Shown: positions 22,788-30,942 of the stretch, in pieces
Position numbering within the stretch: the first letter of the stretch is position 1
How the letters are laid out: every line of letters starts with the position of its first letter
Source of the DNA: a bacterium
GTDB lineage: Bacteria > Bacteroidota > Bacteroidia > Chitinophagales > Saprospiraceae
Length of the DNA: 35,530 nucleotides
NCBI GenBank assembly: GCA_024742755.1
Contig: JANSXW010000059.1
Span: 1-35,530, forward strand
Direction of reading: 5' to 3'
Made by a program: the position numbers and the translations under genes
The notes under the pieces: generated by a model
What the model was told of the DNA's origin: nothing
Seen by the model: only the letters and a program-made list of their open reading frames with translations
Databases searched by the model: none

Positions 22788-24095
22788 TTACTGATTTTCG
22801 TTGAGCGGAATCGGGAACTGCTGGAATACCTGATCACCAGGCCGGTCGATCGGCAGGTTATCCGCATTCAGCAAACCATAGCGGCGCAGGTCGAACATGC
22901 GGTGCCCTTCCGCCCAGAAGGAATAGCGGCGGTTGTAGAGCATTTCGTCGATGAGCGCATCGCGGTTAACGTCTCCGTCATAATCGCCCAATCCATGTGC
23001 ATTGCGGATCACGTTCAGTGCCGTCACGGCATCATCCAGGTTACCCTCCTGAATGCTGGCCTCTGCATAAATCAGGATCAGCTCCTCGTTGCGGATGATA
23101 TCAATTGGAGAAAGTGCAGACTCATACAGTGCAGTCTCGTGTGTACCATTCAGCCCATCCTGAGAGGTGGCATCTACCCGTGGGCGGAACTTGGACAGCC
23201 GCATATCTCCTTCCCGGATATCTTCGATGTAGGAGTTGTGGACAATGATTTGGTCGCCGCTCTGCCCGGGAATTTTAAATACCGGATTCAGCACATCACC
23301 GGAAGCGGTGCTGAAGATCATTTCAGGCCCCACAGTGATATCACCGTCAAGGTCCAGGAAGGAATCTTCCAGATAGCTCAGCGCATCACCGTATTGTTCA
23401 GCGTACGTAGCAGCACGGGCCGCTATGGCACGGTTGAACTCAGCGTAACCTTCCGGTGTCTCAAAACCGCCCGCGTAGCCTGCTGAAAGCGCGAAGTGGA
23501 ATTCTGCACCCTGAAGATCATCATATGCCTCGTCCAGCAGGCTAAAGATTTCACTGAAAGCATCTGCTTTGCTGACAAATGGCCCCAGATTTTCCGGGTC
23601 GGCAACATCCACCCGAATGCCGTTATCGTTAAGGCGCATGAGCTCCTGCAGGAACATCAGCGCTTTAACCGTTCTTGCATAGCCACGGTAGCCAGCCAGC
23701 TCTGCTTCAGAAGCGCCCTGAGAATTGGGAAGGGCTTCCAGCAGCAGGTTTACATTTTTCACTACCTGGTAGCGGGTGCCCCATGGCGCAGTAAGGTAAA
23801 AGGTATTGTTATCCAGGCTGCGCCCTTCTTTGCCTAGCAAATCCTCGGTATTTCGGGGATCCGCATTAAAGATGTAAAGCTCCCGGGCGATTGTGCCGGT
23901 AGAGGTAATATAGGTATCCCAGGCCGTGCGCATCCGGGCTTCTGCCCCGTAGACCAAAAGGTCCAGCTCATTAGGCTCTGCCTCCGAAAGGATAGCGCTC
24001 ACACTTGGCGCATTGGGATCAAACTGCTCGTCGATAGTACAGGCACCAAGGACCAGCAGGCATAATGTGCTTATGATCAGATTTATATTTTTCAT
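22788..24095 (-). CDS. RagB/SusD family nutrient-uptake lipoprotein
   Basis: This 435-residue lipoprotein (MKNINLIISTLCLLVLGAC, Cys19) has the SusD pattern: N-terminal LSEAEPNELDLLVYGAEARM, the helical tetratricopeptide-like region with YARTVKALMFLQEL, LILIYAEASIQEGNLDDAV and the C-terminal block LIDEMLYNRRYSFWAEGHRM followed by FDLRRYG. It sits on the outer surface, over the SusC pore, and captures the substrate. The start lies 46 bp after the SusC stop, so they form one transcript. At 435 residues it is on the short side, as in the group not tied to large glycans. The substrate is unknown. Confidence 0.95.
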   Translation of the reverse strand: MKNINLIISTLCLLVLGACTIDEQFDPNAPSVSAILSEAEPNELDLLVYGAEARMRTAWDTYITSTGTIARELYIFNADPRNTEDLLGKEGRSLDNNTFYLTAPWGTRYQVVKNVNLLLEALPNSQGASEAELAGYRGYARTVKALMFLQELMRLNDNGIRVDVADPENLGPFVSKADAFSEIFSLLDEAYDDLQGAEFHFALSAGYAGGFETPEGYAEFNRAIAARAATYAEQYGDALSYLEDSFLDLDGDITVGPEMIFSTASGDVLNPVFKIPGQSGDQIIVHNSYIEDIREGDMRLSKFRPRVDATSQDGLNGTHETALYESALSPIDIIRNEELILIYAEASIQEGNLDDAVTALNVIRNAHGLGDYDGDVNRDALIDEMLYNRRYSFWAEGHRMFDLRRYGLLNADNLPIDRPGDQVFQQFPIPLNENQ

Positions 24096-24141
24096 AGGAA
24101 TGTTTCCTTTTTAGTTCAACAATTGGGCCGGTCTGACCTCA

Positions 24142-27012
24142 TTAAAATTCAGCTGTAACATGGAAGTAAGCCTGACGTGTACTTGGGAAAGGCGTTACTT
24201 CAATACCTGTAGACAAGCCTGTCGTTCCTTTGGTGGAAACTTCAGGGTCGTAGCTGCTGTAGTCGGTCAGGGTAAGCAGGTTACGGCCCGAGACACCCAC
24301 ACGCAGGCGGCTAATGGTATTGCTGAATTTAGGCAGGGTGTAGTACAATCCCACCTCACGCAGACGGAAGTAAGAAGCATCCTCCACAAAACCCACCAGG
24401 TCAGCGTATTCTTCAGGAGTGGTACCGCCAAGGTTCGTTAGCAGACGGGACAGGTTCAGTACATCCCCTCCCTCTTTCCAGTGCGTCAGGAAGGTAAAGT
24501 CGATGTTGTTGCCAATCTTAATCTGGTTGAACCAGCCCAGCTGGAAGTCAGGCTCCACATCACCAATGGTTTCAGGGCCTTCCGGACCGTTGCCTTTCAG
24601 CTGTGTAATAGGCTCGCCCTCTTCAACAAAGAAGGTACCAAGGCCCAGACCAAATGCAACGCCAGTTGGAACAAACGGAGGCACACCCAGGCGGGTCACT
24701 TCTGACCGATTGTACCAGTAGTTGACGGTAGAATTCCACTGGAACTTATCACGGTTGACCGGCGTAAAGCCCAGCTGCAACTCAAGCCCCTGGTTACGAA
24801 GGTCAAAATCGTTCCGGCTTTCGTCCGCCCATCCGGTTGAAGATGGAATGTCAAAGTCGTAAAGCAGGTTCTCTACATCCCGGATGTAGTAAGTCACACC
24901 AAGGTTCAGCTTGTTGTTCAGGATACCAAAGTCAGCACCGAATTCCAATTCCTGAGAAGTTTCAGGCTCCAGGTTGGGGTTACCAAGGCTACCGCCGGAA
25001 CGGATACCTACCTGTCCGCCAATATTGGTGGAAGCTAATGTCGTGAACAGTGAACCGAAGGAAGCACTGCTGCCTGTTTCACCATAGGCCACGCGCAGCT
25101 TAAACTGGTTCATACTATTGATGCTCCAGAAGTCAAAGTTGGCTACGTTGACAGCCAGCGATGCCCGAGGGAAAGCAAAAAACTGATTGGGGTCACCGTT
25201 GAGGCTCGACTTGTCAAAGCGGATGCCCACCGTACCGATGATTTTGTCATCCCAGTTGACTTGTTCCTGAGCAACGAAACCGAAGTCTTGTTCTGTTGCC
25301 AAAGCCTGGCTGATCTGCTGTGCACCAGAGTTCTGCAGGTTTGTCTGGCCCGGGATCAACTGTGTGGCCCGGTTGAGAACCAGGTCGCGGTCGAAGTTTA
25401 GGTAAGTCACCCCTACCTGTGTGTTGAAGTTAATATTGCTCTCCGTGTAGTGGTCCAACACGGCAAAAGCCTGATAATTGTAGTTCAGCAAGCCGTTGCG
25501 GCCCTCACCAATAAAGCCGTTGTTGCCGCCTGCCTGCGCCTGATGGGTTTCCGGCACATAAACGGAAGTCTCGTTCAGCAGGAAGTCAACCCCCACATTA
25601 CCCGTCAGCTTGAAAATCGTACGGTCAGTCTGATAAAGGTTGATCTCCATATTGGCACCGGAGATGAAGCGGTTGTTGCGCTCTTCGTTCCAGGTGTTGT
25701 CGCGTACAAAAATGGGGTTACCCGCTGCGTTAGGGTTCGTCGGGTAGTTGCCCAGCTCATCGGGGAACAAATTCACCCAGTCGCGTGTAAAGGCCAGGTT
25801 GTAGCCGTAGCTCAGCCCTCCCTCGTTTTCATTACCGGTAAAGCTCCGGCTGGCGAAAGAGTTGATGTAGTTGGCATTAACGCCCATCTTGATCTTATCA
25901 GAAATGCGGTGGTCCACATTCAAACGCATGGAGAAGCGCTCAAAGCCGGTATTTTCAATAATGCCTTCCTCATCCCGGTAGCTGGTGTTGAAGTAGAAAG
26001 TCGTCTTCTCATTACCACCGGAAATAGACAAACGGGAATCCGTGATGAAGCCGTCATTGCCATAAATTTCCTGCTCGTAGTCAAACACTTCGCCGTCCGC
26101 TACAGCACGCTCAAAACGAGCCCGCTCATCCGGACCGAAGGCCTCTTCCACTTCGGCAGCCGTGTACTGACGGCGGCCCACAAAACGCTGAATGGTATTT
26201 ACACCAAAGTCCTGCTCAAAACGCACCTTGGTTTTGCCAGCCTGCCCCTGCTTGGTCGTGATGATGACCACACCGGCATTTGCCCGTGTACCGTAAATGG
26301 CCGCGGCAGAAGCACCTTTCAGTACCTCGATGCTTTCAATATCTTCAGGGTTCAGGTCCGCCAGACGGTTGGAAGCATTCTCCTCAGAGCCGGAGTTCGC
26401 ACCGGAAGCAAAACGCAGGCCACTCGGAATTTCCGCATTGCTGATGTAGACCCCATCAATAATAAACAGCGGCTGGTTGTTGCCCGTCAGGGAGGAAATG
26501 CCCCGCAGGCGCATGGCAATACCACCACCGGGCGCACCGGAGCTGGAAATAATGTTTACACCGGTCATCTTACCGTACAAGGCACCATCTATGGTTTGCT
26601 GAGTGGTCACCTCGGTAAGTTCCTGGCTCGAAATGGTGGATACGTTGTTGGCCAGGTTAGAGCGTTTCACCCCTGAGGCCAGACCCGTCACCACCACCTC
26701 TTCGAGGTCGGCAATGTCTTCTTCCAGGGTAACACTCAGGCGGTTGTTATCCGGAGTGGCCTCTATTTCCTGGGAGGCAAAGCCTGTGTAGGAGAACAGA
26801 AGGACAGCACGCTCTCCTTTGACATTTAGATTAAAGTCACCGTTAAAATCACTAACGGTACCCGTTGTGGAACCTTTGACAATGATGGAAACCCCAATCA
26901 GCGGTTCCCCACTCCCATCGGTTACGTTGCCAGTCACATTGAACTGAGCCATTGCTGTTGCGGTGGTGAACAGCAAAGCCAGCAGCATGCTGAACTTTGT
27001 AGCGTAATTCAT
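24142..27012 (-). CDS. SusC/RagA family TonB-linked outer-membrane protein
   Basis: This 956-residue outer-membrane receptor has a signal peptide (residues 1-22, ATAMA-Q), a carboxypeptidase-regulatory-like domain (FNVTGNVTDGSGEPLIGVSI, about 23-105), a plug domain (about 110-255, with the MTGVNIISSSGAPGGGIAMR block and SIEVLKGASAAAIYGTRANA) and a 22-strand barrel to the C-terminal phenylalanine (HVTAEF). It imports bulky ligands with TonB energy, closed by the SusD lid encoded next. No glycosidase, sulfatase, sigma or anti-sigma gene is adjacent, so the substrate may be peptide or an unknown ligand. Confidence 0.96.
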   Translation of the reverse strand: MNYATKFSMLLALLFTTATAMAQFNVTGNVTDGSGEPLIGVSIIVKGSTTGTVSDFNGDFNLNVKGERAVLLFSYTGFASQEIEATPDNNRLSVTLEEDIADLEEVVVTGLASGVKRSNLANNVSTISSQELTEVTTQQTIDGALYGKMTGVNIISSSGAPGGGIAMRLRGISSLTGNNQPLFIIDGVYISNAEIPSGLRFASGANSGSEENASNRLADLNPEDIESIEVLKGASAAAIYGTRANAGVVIITTKQGQAGKTKVRFEQDFGVNTIQRFVGRRQYTAAEVEEAFGPDERARFERAVADGEVFDYEQEIYGNDGFITDSRLSISGGNEKTTFYFNTSYRDEEGIIENTGFERFSMRLNVDHRISDKIKMGVNANYINSFASRSFTGNENEGGLSYGYNLAFTRDWVNLFPDELGNYPTNPNAAGNPIFVRDNTWNEERNNRFISGANMEINLYQTDRTIFKLTGNVGVDFLLNETSVYVPETHQAQAGGNNGFIGEGRNGLLNYNYQAFAVLDHYTESNINFNTQVGVTYLNFDRDLVLNRATQLIPGQTNLQNSGAQQISQALATEQDFGFVAQEQVNWDDKIIGTVGIRFDKSSLNGDPNQFFAFPRASLAVNVANFDFWSINSMNQFKLRVAYGETGSSASFGSLFTTLASTNIGGQVGIRSGGSLGNPNLEPETSQELEFGADFGILNNKLNLGVTYYIRDVENLLYDFDIPSSTGWADESRNDFDLRNQGLELQLGFTPVNRDKFQWNSTVNYWYNRSEVTRLGVPPFVPTGVAFGLGLGTFFVEEGEPITQLKGNGPEGPETIGDVEPDFQLGWFNQIKIGNNIDFTFLTHWKEGGDVLNLSRLLTNLGGTTPEEYADLVGFVEDASYFRLREVGLYYTLPKFSNTISRLRVGVSGRNLLTLTDYSSYDPEVSTKGTTGLSTGIEVTPFPSTRQAYFHVTAEF

Positions 27013-27446
27013 ACAATTTTGAGTTTAATGAACTAATGAATGCAAAGCATGGTGGCATGAAGCCACTTTGACATAATAATTGAGCTGCATGCGCTTCGGT
27101 AGCACATGTACGTTTGTACCGCTGAACTGAAAAAGTCAGACAGTATCCGGCCTTATGAATCGCTATTTTTCTTGTGTGCCAATAAACTGACGGGCTCGAA
27201 CTGGGGTGCAGATTTGTGGTTATGCCCTGTCCTTGGTCGCGGGATAAATATAGCAAATTTTCTCAGGCTTCCATTTCTCTTCGATTTTTTTCGATTAAAT
27301 TGGCAATTCACCCGTCAATAGTTGGCAAATCCCCTTAAAGGGCAAACAATACGGAACACACTCATTTTCAAAGTGATAAATATCAGCCGGGGTAAACTTT
27401 GGCATTCCGGTGATATCACCTAATATTGGCGCTTAATTCTATAGAG
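27013..27446. promoter_or_regulatory. Divergent spacer between susC-like and SLC13 genes
   Basis: No supported gene. No good minus-strand promoter for susC could be found. On the plus strand TACGTTTG (27109-27116) fits the -7 consensus but is far from the next gene. Close to the SLC13 gene are two dyads with the same half-site, TGATA-AA-TATCA (27374-27385) and GGTGATATCACC (27409-27420, a perfect palindrome), which look like regulator binding sites. Confidence 0.45.
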
Positions 27447-28826
27447 ATGGAACTGATTTTCCAACGACTCCGGCCTCACTGGCCTGCTTTAAGCCTCGCA
27501 ATTGCCTTTTTGCTTGCCCATTCATTCGGCCTGTACCGGGCTGTCTTAGGGCTTGGGCCGGGCGAATCTGTGGCGCTGACGATCCTTTTGATCACCGCAC
27601 TTTTCTGGATTACAGAAACGGTCCCCCTCTATATAACCAGCCTCGGCGTACTCGCCATGAGTGTGCTTTGGCTGCTCCCGGTGCTCAATGGGCTGGGCAG
27701 GGAAGCGCAAAAGGATGACTTCCTTCAGGCTTTCTTTGGAGACATCACCCTGCTGTTCATGGGCGGGTTTGTGCTGTCTGCACTGCTTAATAAGTTCGGG
27801 CTGGCACGCCGCATCGCCAACTGGATGATTCAAAAGACCGGCAACGCGCCCGACCGGGTACTCCTCGGCCTGATTGCCATTTCCGCCCTGTTGTCTATGT
27901 GGATGAGCAATACGGCGACGGCGGCAATGATGTTTGCAATTGTGGGACCGCTCATCCTGCAAATCCCGGCAGGGTCTACCTTCTCTAAGGCTATTGCGCT
28001 GGCTATCCCCTTTGCCTGCAATATCGGCGGGCTGGGCACTCCTATAGGCACGCCACCCAATGCCATCGCTATGGAATACCTCAACCGGTCGGGCATAGAA
28101 ATATCTTTTGCCCTTTGGATGGTCATCAGCATCCCCTTGCTACTCCTGCTGCTGGCAGCGCTTTGGCAATTGCTGCTGCGGCTCTACCCTCCCGGCAACA
28201 TTAAAATTACCATTGACGAAGACCCTGTCTCAGCAGACAACTTTACCGTAAGGCAAAAAATTGTCATGGTCATCTTCGCCCTCACCATTCTGGGGTGGCT
28301 CACTGGCGGCATGACAGGGCTCAGCACTGGCTTTGTGGGGCTGCTGTGCATCATCATCAGCTTCGGCATTGGCCTGCTCAATACGGCGGATTTCCGGAAT
28401 ATTTCCTGGGATATCCTCTTTATGCTCGGTGGCGGCCTTTGCCTGGGCGTAGTATTGGATGAAAGCGGGCTGACCGACACCATCGCCCATGCCATCCCGA
28501 TGGATCAGGGGTTCCTGTTTGTTTTTGCCGTCCTGCTCCTGATGGCAGCCGGTATGACTACCGTGATGAGCAACACGGCGACAGCCAACCTTCTGATTCC
28601 GGTCGCAGTTTCCCTGCCCGGCAACGAGCTGCTGTTCTCCATCGCGATCGCCATCATGTGTTCTACCTCCATGGCGCTGCCGGTAAGCACCCCGCCCAAC
28701 GCGATTGCCTTCGGCTCCGGCCTCTTGCAGGCGAAGGATATGCTAATTGCGGGCTTAATACTAACTTTATTGGCTTTGATCGGTACTGCGATCGCAAGTA
28801 TTTTCTATATTCCCCTATTCTTTTAA
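27447..28826 (+). CDS. SLC13 family (DASS) transporter
   Basis: This 459-residue inner-membrane protein has about 11 hydrophobic segments and the duplicated DASS signature: SNTATAAMM and GTPIGTPPNAIAM in the first half, SNTATANLL and ALPVSTPPNAIAFG in the second. The family moves dicarboxylates, citrate, sulfate or phosphate with sodium; which of these cannot be read. The ATG at 27447 (MELIFQRLRPHW) is preferred to an upstream TTG at 27426. The gene is preceded by two TGATA/TATCA dyads and followed after 10 bp by the small zinc-ribbon-like gene. Confidence 0.9.
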   Translation: MELIFQRLRPHWPALSLAIAFLLAHSFGLYRAVLGLGPGESVALTILLITALFWITETVPLYITSLGVLAMSVLWLLPVLNGLGREAQKDDFLQAFFGDITLLFMGGFVLSALLNKFGLARRIANWMIQKTGNAPDRVLLGLIAISALLSMWMSNTATAAMMFAIVGPLILQIPAGSTFSKAIALAIPFACNIGGLGTPIGTPPNAIAMEYLNRSGIEISFALWMVISIPLLLLLLAALWQLLLRLYPPGNIKITIDEDPVSADNFTVRQKIVMVIFALTILGWLTGGMTGLSTGFVGLLCIIISFGIGLLNTADFRNISWDILFMLGGGLCLGVVLDESGLTDTIAHAIPMDQGFLFVFAVLLLMAAGMTTVMSNTATANLLIPVAVSLPGNELLFSIAIAIMCSTSMALPVSTPPNAIAFGSGLLQAKDMLIAGLILTLLALIGTAIASIFYIPLFF

Positions 28827-28836
28827 ACCCTAACCT

Positions 28837-29187
28837 ATGGAACTTCACGCTCAGCATTGCCAGTTTTGTGATTCCACGGATATGAGGAATATCCTGGTCC
28901 GGAAAATCGGCGAGTCAGATAAGGTTTTTGTGCAGTGCCAGTCCTGCGGGTCATTCGTGGCCAGTTACGTGATCGCCCCGCTCGGCTATTACCACCACGG
29001 CAAAGGCTACGATTCCTTCCTCCGGGGCATACACCGCAGCGGCGAGTTCATGAGCGGCAGAAACATGGCCCGCATGTTTGAAGACCGCAAAGAGCAGGAC
29101 ATCGAGGAGTTCAAGGAGGTCCTGCGCCTGATGGAAAAGAAGGAAGACCGCCACCCACCAAAAGAAAACCCCGGAGACAATCAATGA
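28837..29187 (+). CDS. Small zinc-ribbon-like protein
   Basis: I do not recognise a named family for this 116-residue protein. Two CxxC pairs (Cys8/Cys11 in HCQFC and Cys34/Cys37 in QCQSC) would form a zinc ribbon at the N-terminus. The middle (YVIAPLGYYHHGKGYDSFLR) and the charged helical tail (EEFKEVLRLMEKKEDR) have no recognised motif. It follows the SLC13 transporter by 10 bp and ends inside a hairpin terminator. A nucleic-acid-binding or regulatory role is possible but not shown. Confidence 0.75.
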   Translation: MELHAQHCQFCDSTDMRNILVRKIGESDKVFVQCQSCGSFVASYVIAPLGYYHHGKGYDSFLRGIHRSGEFMSGRNMARMFEDRKEQDIEEFKEVLRLMEKKEDRHPPKENPGDNQ

Positions 29188-29199
29188 TCCCCGGGGTTT
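29166..29199. terminator. Terminator between convergent genes
   Basis: A perfect 9-bp stem, AAACCCCGG (29166-29174) with CCGGGGTTT (29191-29199), encloses a 16-base loop that includes the TGA of the zinc-ribbon-like gene. The A and T flanks suggest that it serves both this gene and glnS on the other strand. Confidence 0.75.
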
Positions 29200-29223
29200 A
29201 ATGCCTTTCGCTTTTCAGCCAGG

Positions 29224-30906
29224 CTAACCTTTGTTCTGTAGCTTCGCCCAGGTATCCCGCAGCGTCACCGTCCGGTTGAATACCCAATGGTCAGCCGTGG
29301 AGTCGGGATCAACGCAGTAATAGCCCATCCGTAAGAACTGGAACTGCTGTCCGGCTTCCATGCGCCCAACATTCGGCTCCACATAAGCCGCTTCCAGCAC
29401 CTTCAGCGATTCCGGATTGAGAAATTCCAGAAAGTCTTTGTCCTCGTGGCGGTCCGGCGTAGGGTCGGTAAACAGGCGGTCATAGAGCCGTACCTCTGCC
29501 TTGCGGGCGTGCGCTATGGAAACCCAGTGCAGCGTCCCTTTTGCCTTGATGCCGGAAGTATCATCCCCGGAACGGCTGTTGGGGTAGTACGTACAGTGTA
29601 CTTCTTTGATTTCGCCCGTGGCCTCATCCTTTACATAATCCTCGCAGCGCAGGATATAAGCCCCTTTCAGACGAACGTCGCGCCCAGGCCCCATGCGGAA
29701 GAACTTCTTCGGCGGGTCTTCCATAAAGTCTTTGCGCTCAATGTAAATCTCTTTGGAGAATGGCATCTCCCGGGTGCCCATCGACTCGTCCTCCGGGTTG
29801 TTCTCCACTTCCATCTGCTCTACCTGCCCTTCCGGATAGTTGGTAATCACTACCTTGAGCGGATCGAGCACCGCCATAATCCGGGGAGCTGTTTTGTTCA
29901 GCTCATCGCGCACACAGAATTCCAGCAGGTTGAGGTCGATGAGGTTTTCCCGCTTGGTGGTCCCGGCTTTGTTGCAGAAGGTACGGATAGCCATCGGTGG
30001 ATAGCCCCGGCGGCGCATACCGGAAAGCGTTGGCATACGGGGGTCATCCCAGCCATGCACGTGGTCTTCCTTGACCAGGCGGAGGAGTTTCCGCTTGCTC
30101 GTGATCATATAAGCCACGTTCATGCGCGCAAACTCGATCTGCCGGCTGGGGAAAATTTCCAGTTTTTCAATGAGCCAGTTGTAAAGGGGCCGGTGGTGGA
30201 AAAACTCCAGCGAGCACAAGCTATGCGTAATGCCTTCTATGGAATCTGACTGCCCGTGGGCAAAGTCGTACATAGGGTAGATATTCCAATCGCTGCCCGT
30301 GCGGTGGTGGTCTTCCCGCTTAATGCGGTAGAGCACCGGGTCGCGCAGCAGCAGGTTGTCGTGCCCCATGTCGATTTTGGCGCGCAGCACCTTGGAGCCA
30401 TCCGGGAACTTCCCGTCTTTCATGCCTTCAAAAAGGGCCAGGTTTTCTTCCACGCTCCGGTTCCGGTACGGGCTTTCCTTGCCCGGCACGCCAATATCTC
30501 CTTTCTGTTCTGCGATTTCCTCCGCCGAGGAGTCGTCCACGTACGCCAGCCCTTTCTGAATAAGGTCTACCGCAAACTGATATAACTGCGCGAAGTAGTC
30601 GGAGGTAAATAAAGCCTCCCCTTCCCAGTCAAAGCCCAGCCATTTGACATCGCGCTTGATGCTCTCTACGTATTCGGTTTCCTCTGTGCTGGGGTTGGTG
30701 TCGTCAAAACGGAGGTTGGTTTTGCCGCCGTACCGTTGAGCAATTTCGAAATTGACCGTTATCGCCTTGGCATGCCCGATGTGCAGATAGCCATTGGGCT
30801 CCGGTGGAAAACGGGTATGTACCCGCCCGCCGTGCTTGCCATTCTTGATGTCTTCTTCAATGATCTGCTCAATGAAGTTTAGAGATTCTTTGGTTTCGTT
30901 GCTCAT
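29224..30906 (-). CDS. glnS: Glutaminyl-tRNA synthetase
   Basis: This 560-residue class I synthetase charges tRNA-Gln. The class I signature is [16 protein letters not shown] (HIGH at 42-45); FDDTNP (68-72) and the [18 protein letters not shown] block identify GlnRS rather than GluRS. The second signature reads ITSKRK (268-273) in place of the usual MSKRK. The C-terminal anticodon-binding beta-barrels are present and length is normal. It lies 36 bp behind argS on the same strand, so the two synthetases are probably co-transcribed. A direct GlnRS means the organism need not use the amidation route for Gln-tRNA. Confidence 0.96.
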   Translation of the reverse strand: MSNETKESLNFIEQIIEEDIKNGKHGGRVHTRFPPEPNGYLHIGHAKAITVNFEIAQRYGGKTNLRFDDTNPSTEETEYVESIKRDVKWLGFDWEGEALFTSDYFAQLYQFAVDLIQKGLAYVDDSSAEEIAEQKGDIGVPGKESPYRNRSVEENLALFEGMKDGKFPDGSKVLRAKIDMGHDNLLLRDPVLYRIKREDHHRTGSDWNIYPMYDFAHGQSDSIEGITHSLCSLEFFHHRPLYNWLIEKLEIFPSRQIEFARMNVAYMITSKRKLLRLVKEDHVHGWDDPRMPTLSGMRRRGYPPMAIRTFCNKAGTTKRENLIDLNLLEFCVRDELNKTAPRIMAVLDPLKVVITNYPEGQVEQMEVENNPEDESMGTREMPFSKEIYIERKDFMEDPPKKFFRMGPGRDVRLKGAYILRCEDYVKDEATGEIKEVHCTYYPNSRSGDDTSGIKAKGTLHWVSIAHARKAEVRLYDRLFTDPTPDRHEDKDFLEFLNPESLKVLEAAYVEPNVGRMEAGQQFQFLRMGYYCVDPDSTADHWVFNRTVTLRDTWAKLQNKG

Positions 30907-30942
30907 ATCTTTGGATTCTAATAGACGTTTTGGAAATCGGAA

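Noticed and set aside
22617-23486. Plus-strand open frame of 289 codons
   Set aside because: It covers the SusD terminator and is antisense to the SusD gene; no recognisable product.
25450-26676. Long open frame on the plus strand (408 codons)
   Set aside because: It lies wholly antisense to the SusC-type gene, whose domains are all clear; the product shows no domain and only reflects codon bias of the true gene.
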